Positions 1-5,525 of a stretch of 6,488 bases of DNA are shown here, piece by piece. The stretch spans positions 1-6,488 of the forward strand of contig JAPLWP010000150.1 of assembly GCA_026396535.1 (NCBI GenBank). The letters are read 5' to 3'. A program made the translations under genes and the position numbers. The notes beneath the pieces are model-generated. The model made no database searches, was not told the DNA's origin, and saw only the letters and a list, made by a program, of their open reading frames with translations. This stretch comes from Candidatus Magasanikiibacteriota bacterium (GTDB taxonomy: Bacteria > Patescibacteriota > Patescibacteriia > Magasanikbacterales > GWA2-37-8). Numbering within the stretch: the first letter of the stretch is position 1; every line of letters starts with the position of its first letter.

Positions 1-496
1 TAACAATGTTGATATAGTAGACACGAAAGGTAATGAAGTAGGAAACAACTTTAAAATAATGGCTCGTTCTTCTAGCGCTATTGGCTTTAAGTATCTAGAT
101 GCAGAAGGAAAAGAACAGCAAGTAGAAATGGGTTGCTATGGTATCGGCCCTTCTCGTGTGATGGGCACAATGGTAGAAGTATTTCACGATGACAAAGGTA
201 TTATTTGGCCAGAAAGTGTCGCTCCATTCAAATACCATCTTTTAGCTCTAGGCAAAGAAGACGAAACTTTTGAACAAGCGGAAATAATTTACAAAAATTT
301 AATTTCTGCCGGCGCGGAAGTATTATATGATGATCGTCGTGGCGTCACTGCTGGTGAAAAATTTGCTGACGCTGATCTTATCGGCTTGCCAATTCGTCTA
401 ATAGTAAGCAAAAAAACTTTGGCTGAAAATTCAGTAGAACTAAAACGCCGCAACGAAACCGAAGCTAGTCTCGTAAAAATCTCTGATTTGATGTAG
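1..496 (+). CDS. proS: Prolyl-tRNA synthetase, C-terminal part (5' truncated by window edge)
   Basis: ProRS charges tRNA-Pro with proline in the cytoplasm. The frame is open from base 2 with no stop upstream, so the gene begins outside the window and the ATG at 59 is internal. About 164 codons are visible. Near the start is class II aminoacyl-tRNA synthetase motif 3, seen as GCYGIGPSRVMGTMVE, with the conserved Gly-Ile-Gly and the ATP-binding Arg. It is followed by the link IIWPESVAPFKYHLL, typical of ProRS. The remaining 100 or so residues fit the class IIa anticodon-binding domain (HGTP_anticodon): alternating strands and helices, with YDDRRGVTAGEKFADADLIGLPIRLIVS matching its usual pattern in two pieces. 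There is no extra C-terminal zinc-binding domain, so this is the bacterial/mitochondrial-type ending. It stops with TAG, 31 bp before the next gene. The identification is secure; whether an editing domain is present cannot be judged from this piece. Confidence 0.95.
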   Translation, partial: NNVDIVDTKGNEVGNNFKIMARSSSAIGFKYLDAEGKEQQVEMGCYGIGPSRVMGTMVEVFHDDKGIIWPESVAPFKYHLLALGKEDETFEQAEIIYKNLISAGAEVLYDDRRGVTAGEKFADADLIGLPIRLIVSKKTLAENSVELKRRNETEASLVKISDLM

Positions 497-527
497 GTCC
501 AATTTATTCTAGGTAATTCTGTAACGT

Positions 528-1175
528 ATGCTTAATGCTGAAACGACAAAGGAAATTCAGAATACTCTTGTACAAATTTTCCCCAGTAACCTCATATTGC
601 TAGGCGGCAGCTACGCTGATCAAAAAGCTGTCAACGATAGCGATCTGGATGTTTTTTTAATCTGTGATTGGAGTTTCTTTTTTAATAGAAAAAAATACCA
701 ACCTGTGGTAGCCGATCTAAAAAAGAAATACCCGGAGCTACAGCTGATGCTCGTACCAAAAACATTTTTTAAATATGGTTGGTATAAAGTAGCTGGCTAT
801 GATATCAATGGCACCAAACATGCTAGTAAAATTACTCAAAAAATTGTATTTCGCAACGCGGTAAAGCTTGCTTACTTTTATCTCCTAAAATCTATCGGCT
901 CCAACCGTAAAGATTATTGGAAAAAACAATCTGACAAACAAGCTGCTATCGCCAAAGAAAATTCAGTCGGGGAGAGCGCCGAGAGACTTATGTCATTTTC
1001 TTTGCCGAATTATCTTATCTATAATTTGAAATTTATTTCCAAAGGTAATTTTCAATTTCTATTCAGCAATCCAGACAAAAAAATAATCAGCCTGCTCAAA
1101 GAAAAAGTAAAACAAAATAGCAATGTCGGATTAGACGAAATAGAAAAAATAGTTTTTCCTGTAATTATTTGGTAA
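528..1175 (+). CDS. Nucleotidyltransferase-fold protein of unknown function
   Basis: The 215-aa protein has the signature of the DNA polymerase beta-like (minimal nucleotidyltransferase) fold: a hydrophobic strand leads to Gly26-Gly27-Ser28, and Ser38-Asp39-x-Asp41 follows on the next strand, the metal-binding GS...DxD motif. The third carboxylate expected on a later strand is not obvious: the candidate strand LQLMLVP (71-77) has Gln72 and Met74 where Asp or Glu usually sits; Glu70 or Asp92 might substitute. The second half (about 100-215) looks mainly helical and basic, like the helical partner domain of many nucleotidyltransferases. No signal peptide or membrane segment is visible. It starts 31 bp after proS and ends 3 bp before thiI, so it is probably cotranscribed with tRNA genes, but that alone does not show a tRNA substrate. 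Alternatives include a MNT-type antitoxin or an aminoglycoside-nucleotidyltransferase-like enzyme; no HEPN toxin partner is adjacent. The fold is fairly sure, the substrate unknown. Confidence 0.75.
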   Translation: MLNAETTKEIQNTLVQIFPSNLILLGGSYADQKAVNDSDLDVFLICDWSFFFNRKKYQPVVADLKKKYPELQLMLVPKTFFKYGWYKVAGYDINGTKHASKITQKIVFRNAVKLAYFYLLKSIGSNRKDYWKKQSDKQAAIAKENSVGESAERLMSFSLPNYLIYNLKFISKGNFQFLFSNPDKKIISLLKEKVKQNSNVGLDEIEKIVFPVIIW

Positions 1176-1178
1176 ATT

Positions 1179-2147
1179 ATGAATATAATTGCGCACTTTG
1201 ACGAAATTTTTCTCAAAGGATCCAACCAAAAACATTTTATCTCCCGGTTGATTCAAAACCTGGAATTTTTATTTCCGGGTGTCAAAGTAGTACGCATTGA
1301 AAGCGGCCTCTGGCTAGAAAATTTTCAAGAAGAAGAAACGGCACGGCTGGCTCTCATCCCAGGTATTGCTAATTTTGCGCCGGCTTATTTGGTAAAACCA
1401 TATTTAAAAGAAATTATCAAATTGGCTGAAAGCCAAAATTGGGGAGACAGCATAAAAACTTTTCGCGTAAAAGCCGAGCGCTCGGACAAAAACTTTCCTC
1501 TGACTTCTATCGAAGTAGAAAAAGAAGTTGGCTCAGCGGTAAATATTAAATTTGGCTATAAAGTACAGCTAAAAGATCCAGAATTTAATCTTCATATCAA
1601 TATTGCCAAAGATCGAGCAATTGTTTTTGGTAACACTATCACCGGGGCTGGCGGCCTGCCTGTCGGCACAGCTGGTAAAGTGCTCTGTCTGTTGTCTGGT
1701 GGTATTGATAGCCCAATTGCGGCGTATAACATCATGCGTCGCGGCGCCACTATTGAGCTGGTGCATTTTCAGAACCAAACCAAAGTTACACAAGAAGTGT
1801 CCCAAAAAATTATTGACCTAGCCCAGGAGCTGGCCCGCTATCAAGGCAAAGTAACTCTACATATTGTACCGTTTGAACATTGGCAAAAACAAACTGTGAT
1901 GAAAGTGCCGTCCGATTATCGCATGCTTATTACTCGTCGACTATTTTTTAGAATCAGCGAAATCATTGCGGATAAAATCGACGCTCAAGCTCTAGTAACC
2001 GGAGATTCTCTGGGTCAGTTTGTTTCCAAACACCCCCAGACCAAAGCTCGCCTGAGAGAAATTGAAAAAATTGAGACAAATCTAGATTTTTCTGAACTAA
2101 AAGATACTCCCTATATGTCATACAAAATAGGGATGACAAAACCATAA
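1179..2147 (+). CDS. thiI: tRNA 4-thiouridine synthase ThiI, apparently internally deleted
   Basis: ThiI adenylates U8 of tRNA and replaces its oxygen with sulfur delivered from IscS. The 322-aa product shows the family order: an N-terminal ferredoxin-like domain (FDEIFLKGSNQ, 7-17), a THUMP RNA-binding domain (about 60-155), then the PP-loop ATPase with SGGIDSP at 173-179. Further on, SDYRMLITRRLFFRISE (245-261) and LVTGDSLGQ (272-280) are typical. After Gln280 the expected continuation (a V-x-S-Q-T motif, roughly 45-50 residues, then the Pro-Tyr-x-x-Cys segment) is missing; the text jumps to FVSKHPQTKARLREIEKIE, which resembles the part just after that Cys. The only cysteine left is Cys170, beside the PP-loop. 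In E. coli ThiI, Cys344 in the missing segment receives the sulfur, so this copy may be inactive or altered. There is no rhodanese domain. The gene lies 3 bp after the nucleotidyltransferase; iscS lies about 1 kb downstream. The family call is secure; the activity is doubtful. Confidence 0.9.
   Translation: MNIIAHFDEIFLKGSNQKHFISRLIQNLEFLFPGVKVVRIESGLWLENFQEEETARLALIPGIANFAPAYLVKPYLKEIIKLAESQNWGDSIKTFRVKAERSDKNFPLTSIEVEKEVGSAVNIKFGYKVQLKDPEFNLHINIAKDRAIVFGNTITGAGGLPVGTAGKVLCLLSGGIDSPIAAYNIMRRGATIELVHFQNQTKVTQEVSQKIIDLAQELARYQGKVTLHIVPFEHWQKQTVMKVPSDYRMLITRRLFFRISEIIADKIDAQALVTGDSLGQFVSKHPQTKARLREIEKIETNLDFSELKDTPYMSYKIGMTKP
2109..2132. repeat. Inverted repeat at the thiI 3' end, overlapping a short direct repeat
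   Basis: The arms CCCTAT (2109-2114) and ATAGGG (2127-2132) are perfect inverted copies around a 12-nt centre, within the last codons of thiI. The centre also contains ATATGTCATAC (2113-2123), which recurs exactly at 2216-2226 over the start codon of the next gene. With the following bases the match is 16 of 18. Both copies encode Met-Ser-Tyr. This could be chance, or the trace of a small local duplication. Confidence 0.4.
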
Positions 2148-2175
2148 AAATTCTGTATACTACTCGTTGAACGCC

Positions 2176-2196
2176 ATCCCGAATATAAAACGGGAT
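2176..2196. repeat. Palindrome in the thiI-exonuclease gap
   Basis: ATCCCG (2176-2181) and CGGGAT (2191-2196) are perfect inverted copies around a 9-nt A/T-rich loop, in the 70-bp gap that is the widest break between genes 1 and 7 of the window. There is no T-tract on either strand, so it is a poor intrinsic terminator. It has the look of small dispersed palindromes (CATCCCGAA...CGGGATCT type) that occur in many copies in some AT-rich genomes, but copy number cannot be seen here. The rest of the gap is A-rich; I see no convincing promoter. Confidence 0.45.
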
Positions 2197-2217
2197 CTAT
2201 ATTAAAAAATAAAAAAT

Positions 2218-2820
2218 ATGTCATACGAAGTAGTCTTTGATATTGAAACCCAAAATACTTTTGCGGAAGTAAGTAATGATTTTAAAAAATTAAAAATCTC
2301 GGTTGTTTCTATCTATCGCAGTGATACTGATGCGTACGAAAGCTTTGTTGAGAGTGAACTTAGCCGCCTGTGGCCAATTCTCGAAAAATCCAACCGAATT
2401 ATTGGCTTTAATAGCGAACACTTTGATGTGCCGGTATTGAATAATTATTATCTAGGAGACTTGTCTCAGCTTCCTCATCTAGATCTCATGAAAGAAGTAA
2501 AAAATAGTCTTGGTATCCGCCTCAAACTTTCTAGTATTGCTGAAGCTACATTGGACAATGTCACCAAAAGTGCCGACGGTCTGGCCGCTATCCGCTGGTG
2601 GAAAGAAGGCAAGATTGATGAAATCAAAAAATATTGTGAACAGGACGTACGCGTCACCAAAGAACTTTATGACTTTGGTGTGATCAACAAACAACTTTTC
2701 TACAAAACTCTTACCGGTGAAATATTGCCATTTGCTGTAAACTTTGCAAAACCGGAAAAACCAGTAAATGCCAGCGGCGCCCCAGCGAACTCCAACATCA
2801 ATTATACTTTGCCTTTTTAA
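2218..2820 (+). CDS. DEDDy-type 3'-5' exonuclease / RNase H-like protein
   Basis: The 200-aa cytoplasmic protein carries the exonuclease motifs in order: motif I FDIET with Asp8 and Glu10; motif II GFNSEHFDVPVL with Asp70; a middle LDL with Asp89, typical of the YprB/RNase_H_2 and PolB-like exonuclease families; and motif III Tyr139-x3-Asp143 within KYCEQDVRVTKELY. The Tyr marks the DEDDy subgroup, which uses two metal ions to remove nucleotides from 3' ends. Whether the substrate is DNA or RNA cannot be told. The last 25 residues are Pro/Ala/Asn-rich and probably disordered. No helicase or polymerase domain is fused to it. It starts after a 70-bp gap from thiI and ends 1 bp before the Rrf2 regulator, so it is probably the first gene of the downstream Fe-S transcription unit, though its function gives no clear reason for being there. 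The start ATG has no good Shine-Dalgarno site, only an A-run upstream. Confidence 0.85.
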   Translation: MSYEVVFDIETQNTFAEVSNDFKKLKISVVSIYRSDTDAYESFVESELSRLWPILEKSNRIIGFNSEHFDVPVLNNYYLGDLSQLPHLDLMKEVKNSLGIRLKLSSIAEATLDNVTKSADGLAAIRWWKEGKIDEIKKYCEQDVRVTKELYDFGVINKQLFYKTLTGEILPFAVNFAKPEKPVNASGAPANSNINYTLPF

Positions 2821-2821
2821 T

Positions 2822-3226
2822 ATGTTTAGTATTCGCCGTGAAACTGACTACGCTATCAAATTACTCAAGGCACTGAACAAATCAAAAGGGGATACAGTGC
2901 TGTCCTTAAATGAAGTTTCCAAGAATACAAAAATTTCTTTTTTGTTTTTACAAAAAATCGCGCGCAAATTACGCTTGGCCGGAATTATCGAAGCTCACCA
3001 AGGAGTGGAGGGTGGGTATCGTCTCAAAATGGATTCCAAAAAAATAACTTTAAAAAAAATAATTGAAGCCACTGAGGGAAAATGTTGTATCCTGGCTTGC
3101 TGCAATGAAGAAAAAAATACTAAATGCTGCGCCGAGGACACAAACAGCGCTCAGCAAAAAAAATTAAAAATCATCAATAAAAAAATTATCAAAATTCTCG
3201 AACAAACCAAACTCAGCCAAATATAA
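2822..3226 (+). CDS. Rrf2 / IscR-like Fe-S-sensing transcriptional regulator
   Basis: The 134-aa protein is an Rrf2-family winged-helix regulator. It opens with MFSIRRETDYAIKLL, the standard family start. The helix-turn-helix runs about 28-56, with recognition helix ISFLFLQKIARKL. The wing HQGVEGGYRL (59-68) corresponds to the GxxGGY of IscR. In the Fe-S region it has three Cys pairs: Cys88-89, Cys93-94 and Cys102-103. IscR uses three single Cys and a His, so a bound cluster is likely but with different spacing. A Lys-rich helix ends the protein. An ATG 54 bp upstream (2768) is in frame but lies inside the exonuclease gene and adds an unrelated extension, so 2822 is the better start. The gene is 1 bp after the exonuclease and 2 bp before iscS, the classic place for an IscR-like regulator that represses its own operon when clusters are plentiful. 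No operator is evident in the sequence. Confidence 0.9.
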   Translation: MFSIRRETDYAIKLLKALNKSKGDTVLSLNEVSKNTKISFLFLQKIARKLRLAGIIEAHQGVEGGYRLKMDSKKITLKKIIEATEGKCCILACCNEEKNTKCCAEDTNSAQQKKLKIINKKIIKILEQTKLSQI

Positions 3227-3228
3227 TT

Positions 3229-4437
3229 ATGATACCAAAACCAAATAAAATTAAAGAAGTGTATCTGGACCATGCGGCCACTACTTATACCGACAAACAA
3301 GTAGTAGACACCATGCTACCTTATTTTACTGAAATTTATGGCAATCCTTCGGCTCTATATCACAAAGGCATAGAAGCCAACGGAGCCTTAAACGAAGCTA
3401 GACGCACTGCATCCAAGCTCATAGGCGCTCTGCCCGAAAATATTATCTTTACTGCCGGTGGTAGCGAATCCGATAATTTGGCAATTTATGGTATTGCTCA
3501 GGCACACAGTGACAAAGGCAAACATATTATTACCACGGCTATCGAACATCACGCCGTCCTTCATCCAATTCATGATCTAGAAAAACAAGGCTACGAAGTG
3601 ACCTATCTCAAAGTAAACGCCGAAGGATTTGTAAATATAAATGATTTTAAAAAAGCACTGCGCCCTGACACTATTCTAGTGACTATCATGTACGCCAACA
3701 ATGAAGTTGGTACTATCGAACCAATCAGCGATATTGGGCGTGAAATTCTCAAACACCGAAAAGATAATAATACCTCCTATCCATATTTTCATACCGATGC
3801 CTGTCAGGCCGCTGAATATTTATCCCTGGATGTAGAAAAGCTACACGTGGATCTCATGACCATAAACGGTAGTAAAATTTATGGTCCAAAAGGAATTGGC
3901 ATGCTATATGTTCGTCGCGGTATTCGCATCAAACCGCAAGTACTAGGAGGAAGCCAAGAACGCAAAATGCGAGCGGGTACTGAAAATGTCCCAGCTATCA
4001 TGGGCTTGGCCAAAGCACTAGAAATTGCCCAACAACACGGACAAAAAGAAAATGATCGCCTCATCAAACTTACAAATTATTTTCTAAAAGAATTGGAAGA
4101 AAAAATTCCAAAAATAAAATTAAATGGTCCGCCGATAGGGGAAGGTAGGCTGGCAAATAATTTAAATATTGCGTTCGATGGCATAGAAGGCGAAGCGCTG
4201 TTGCTATATTTAGATGAATATGGCATTATGTGCTCCAACGGTAGTGCTTGTACTAGCGAATCAGTAGAGCCCTCCCATGTGCTTACAGAGATGGGACTCG
4301 ATACCAAGCTAGCACAGAGCAGTGTCAGATTTACTCTAGGACGCACTACGGAAAAAGACGATATTGATTATGTAATGAAATATCTACCCGATGTAGTCAA
4401 AGAGCTCCGAGAAATTAATAAAATAAATTCCAAATAA
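3229..4437 (+). CDS. iscS: Cysteine desulfurase (IscS/NifS family)
   Basis: This PLP enzyme converts L-cysteine to alanine and holds the sulfur as a persulfide for Fe-S assembly and tRNA thiolation. At 402 aa it has the full family length. Visible landmarks are VYLDHAATT (11-19); GNPSALYHKG (38-47); TAGGSESDNLA (75-85); His107 in the EHHAV motif, which stacks on PLP; NNEVGTIEP (157-165); HTDACQ with Asp190 holding the pyridine nitrogen; the PLP Schiff-base Lys216 in NGSKIYGPKG; AGTENV (249-254); and the catalytic Cys341 in SNGSACTSE. The short loop around Cys341 and the SACTS sequence fit group I (IscS/NifS) rather than SufS. All catalytic residues are present, so it should be active. It begins 2 bp after the Rrf2 gene and ends 7 bp before the [2Fe-2S] protein. 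Likely partners are that protein and ThiI. No IscU scaffold lies next to it. The short basic tail after about 392 is not conserved. Confidence 0.96.
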   Translation: MIPKPNKIKEVYLDHAATTYTDKQVVDTMLPYFTEIYGNPSALYHKGIEANGALNEARRTASKLIGALPENIIFTAGGSESDNLAIYGIAQAHSDKGKHIITTAIEHHAVLHPIHDLEKQGYEVTYLKVNAEGFVNINDFKKALRPDTILVTIMYANNEVGTIEPISDIGREILKHRKDNNTSYPYFHTDACQAAEYLSLDVEKLHVDLMTINGSKIYGPKGIGMLYVRRGIRIKPQVLGGSQERKMRAGTENVPAIMGLAKALEIAQQHGQKENDRLIKLTNYFLKELEEKIPKIKLNGPPIGEGRLANNLNIAFDGIEGEALLLYLDEYGIMCSNGSACTSESVEPSHVLTEMGLDTKLAQSSVRFTLGRTTEKDDIDYVMKYLPDVVKELREINKINSK

Positions 4438-4444
4438 TATATTT

Positions 4445-4768
4445 ATGAGTGATAACAATGTACGTGTTTGCTGCGGCATGACATGTGGTGTGATGGGCGC
4501 TGGCAAAATTATGAGAAAAATAGAAGCTGAAACCGGACTCAAACAAGGCGAACACAATGACAAAACTGATTTAGCATATTGTACTTGCACCGGCAATTGC
4601 CATGTAGCTCCAAGTGTGATGGTCAATGGAAATTTTATTCATGAAGCTAATGAAGATACTATTATGAACGAGATTGAAGAAACAGCTAAACAAGAAAAAC
4701 AAGAAACGACTATTTCAGATGCTACAATTGATGAGATATTGAATAATGACTTCTTAAATGATGTTTAA
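4445..4768 (+). CDS. Thioredoxin-fold [2Fe-2S] protein (NuoE-like ferredoxin)
   Basis: The 107-aa protein matches the thioredoxin-like [2Fe-2S] ferredoxin family, also seen as the NuoE/HoxE subunit of NADH dehydrogenases and hydrogenases. The cluster ligands are probably Cys9 and Cys14 (Cys-x4-Cys in VCCGMTC) and Cys48 and Cys52 (Cys-x3-Cys in CTGNC); Cys10 and Cys46 are extra. The sequence GNCHVAPSVMVNG (50-62) is the family's hallmark. It is a single domain, shorter than NuoE (about 160 aa), and lacks the N-terminal helical bundle, with no NuoF or hydrogenase gene near. The last 30 residues are acidic, Gln/Glu/Asp-rich and probably flexible. Standing last in the unit, 7 bp after iscS and just before a terminator, it is likely a small electron or cluster carrier made with the desulfurase; whether it stands in for a scaffold is inference. 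A redox subunit of an unlinked complex is the main alternative. Confidence 0.87.
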   Translation: MSDNNVRVCCGMTCGVMGAGKIMRKIEAETGLKQGEHNDKTDLAYCTCTGNCHVAPSVMVNGNFIHEANEDTIMNEIEETAKQEKQETTISDATIDEILNNDFLNDV

Positions 4769-4787
4769 TTAAACCTCATACTTCTCC

Positions 4788-4823
4788 AAATAATGGCTCA
4801 ACTAAGCCATTATTTTTTTATTT
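4788..4823 (+). terminator. Strong intrinsic terminator after the Fe-S operon
   Basis: A perfect 11-bp stem pairs 4788-4798 (AAATAATGGCT) with 4805-4815 (AGCCATTATTT) around the 6-nt loop CAACTA, and runs into seven T residues (4813-4819) plus three more after an A. It sits 20 bp after the stop of the [2Fe-2S] gene and ends the transcription unit that includes iscS. The A-run on the left arm is short, so termination of the opposite strand would be weaker. Confidence 0.92.
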
Positions 4824-4827
4824 GCCA

Positions 4828-4856
4828 TTGACAAATTACTATTTTGTGCATAGTAT
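4828..4856 (+). promoter_or_regulatory. Sigma70-type promoter of the GC-rich ORF
   Basis: The -35 box TTGACA (4828-4833) is a perfect consensus. A 17-nt spacer leads to TAGTAT (4851-4856), which matches the -10 consensus at four of six positions including the key T, A and final T. Transcription should start near 4863. This lies just beyond the terminator, so the following ORF has its own signal. It also rules out the upstream in-frame ATG at 4844, which would not be in the transcript. Confidence 0.8.
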
Positions 4857-4895
4857 ACAAATTAGTTCCCGTTCATTACACCAACCACTCACAGC

Positions 4896-4903
4896 GAGGA
4901 AAC
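4896..4903 (+). promoter_or_regulatory. Shine-Dalgarno site that fixes the start at 4904
   Basis: GAGGAAAC lies directly before ATG 4904, with the GAGG core four bases from the start codon: close, but usable. Most other genes in the window lack such a site, so this leader is unlike the local style. With the promoter at 4828-4856 it gives a leader of about 40 nt. Confidence 0.7.
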
Positions 4904-5413
4904 ATGTTCAAGCTCACTCTGAAAGATAGCGACCTCAACCACGTGCTGCCGGCCAACTCCTCGCTCTGGCGAGACGGTGAGGCCGCGGACATGGACCGGT
5001 TCTACACCGATTTGCAGAAAAAGAATGGCGACCCTACGGAAAACCTGCGTCGCGGCCATCACGAACTGCAGAATTTTCTGGAGAAAGCCGTTCGCACTGC
5101 CAACCAAGAACACCTTGCTCTGGACCAAGTGGTCGTGCAAGCCCCACCCATCATGAGCGCCAGGGGATGGGCCCAGTACATGAGCTCTTCCGCCCAGAAC
5201 GAATACAGCGGCGCGATGCTCGAGATTTGGTTTGCGCAATTGTGCCAGCGTTCGCATGCCTACGAGATCCTCAATGCGGTATATCGCAAAGACAGGGTCT
5301 GGATTGAAGGCGGTACGGAGATTGCTTTTCATGTCTGCGGGCAAAACAGCAACCATCGTGCGCGCATCTGCTGCAGCATCGGCACGCCGTGGGAGTATCG
5401 CATGGTGAAGTGA
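4904..5413 (+). CDS. GC-rich hypothetical protein, probably acquired
   Basis: I do not recognise this 169-aa protein. It begins MFKLTLKDSDLNHVLP. The middle (about 30-75) is polar and probably helical, rich in Gln, Asn, Glu and Lys; a hydrophobic stretch DQVVVQAPPIM follows, then NEYSGAMLEIWFAQLCQR, probably an amphipathic helix, then a strand-rich C-terminal part (WIEGGTEIAFHV, RARICCSIGTPWEY). There are four Cys, two adjacent, in no known metal pattern. There is no signal peptide or membrane segment, so it is probably cytoplasmic. Codon use is unlike its neighbours: Leu is almost only CTG/CTC with no TTA or CTA, third positions are mostly G/C, and TGA is the stop while all other complete genes here use TAA or TAG. 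It has its own promoter, a Shine-Dalgarno site and a structured 3' region, so it seems a self-contained acquired unit. The long antisense ORF is a by-product of GC richness. It is very likely real coding sequence, with function unknown. Confidence 0.75.
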   Translation: MFKLTLKDSDLNHVLPANSSLWRDGEAADMDRFYTDLQKKNGDPTENLRRGHHELQNFLEKAVRTANQEHLALDQVVVQAPPIMSARGWAQYMSSSAQNEYSGAMLEIWFAQLCQRSHAYEILNAVYRKDRVWIEGGTEIAFHVCGQNSNHRARICCSIGTPWEYRMVK

Positions 5414-5423
5414 TATCAAAACA

Positions 5424-5502
5424 CCCTGTCTGCGCATACGGCAGGGAAGAGCGAAAATTTTTCGCTCCGTCCCGATTCATTTGGGATGTCGGCACTTGTG
5501 CC
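5424..5502 (+). other. Cluster of four consecutive hairpins downstream of the GC-rich ORF
   Basis: Four inverted repeats follow one another with almost no spacing: CCCTGTC (5424-5430) with GGCAGGG (5440-5446, one G-T pair); GAGCGAAAA (5449-5457) with TTTTCGCTC (5459-5467) around a single T; CGTCCC (5468-5473) with GGGATG (5483-5488, one G-T pair); and GGCA (5491-5494) with TGCC (5499-5502) around CTTG. None has a T-tract, so they are not ordinary terminators. This could be a structured 3' UTR, a small RNA, or the end of a mobile unit. The pairing is visible; the role is unknown. Confidence 0.5.
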
Positions 5503-5525
5503 AATGTTTTAGGGGGATAGACTTT

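Noticed and set aside
2015..2045. Two compensating 1-bp indels in thiI turning an SQTPQ-like motif into SKHPQ
   Set aside because: Shifting one C would recreate SQT after GQFV, but the downstream residues match the post-cysteine C-terminal segment of ThiI far better, so an internal deletion explains more.
1963..2145. Minus-strand ORFs across thiI, iscS and rsmI
   Set aside because: They lie fully inside well-supported genes, have no start signals and show no recognisable motifs.
2768..2821. 18-residue extension of the Rrf2 regulator from ATG 2768
   Set aside because: It lies within the exonuclease coding sequence and does not fit the family, whose members start right at the MFSIRRETDYA-like segment.
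4844..4903. 20-residue N-terminal extension of the GC-rich ORF from ATG 4844
   Set aside because: This ATG lies upstream of the -10 box of the gene's own promoter and has AT-rich composition unlike the ORF; ATG 4904 has the Shine-Dalgarno site.
5411..5413. Selenocysteine at the TGA of the GC-rich ORF
   Set aside because: The hairpin right after the TGA begins 11 nt downstream, but it has no recognisable SECIS features, and no selenoprotein homology or Sec genes are visible.
4889..5437. Long antisense ORF (182 codons) opposite the GC-rich gene
   Set aside because: It is a shadow produced by the GC-rich codon pattern of the + strand. It has no promoter or Shine-Dalgarno site, while the + strand frame has both and a better protein composition.
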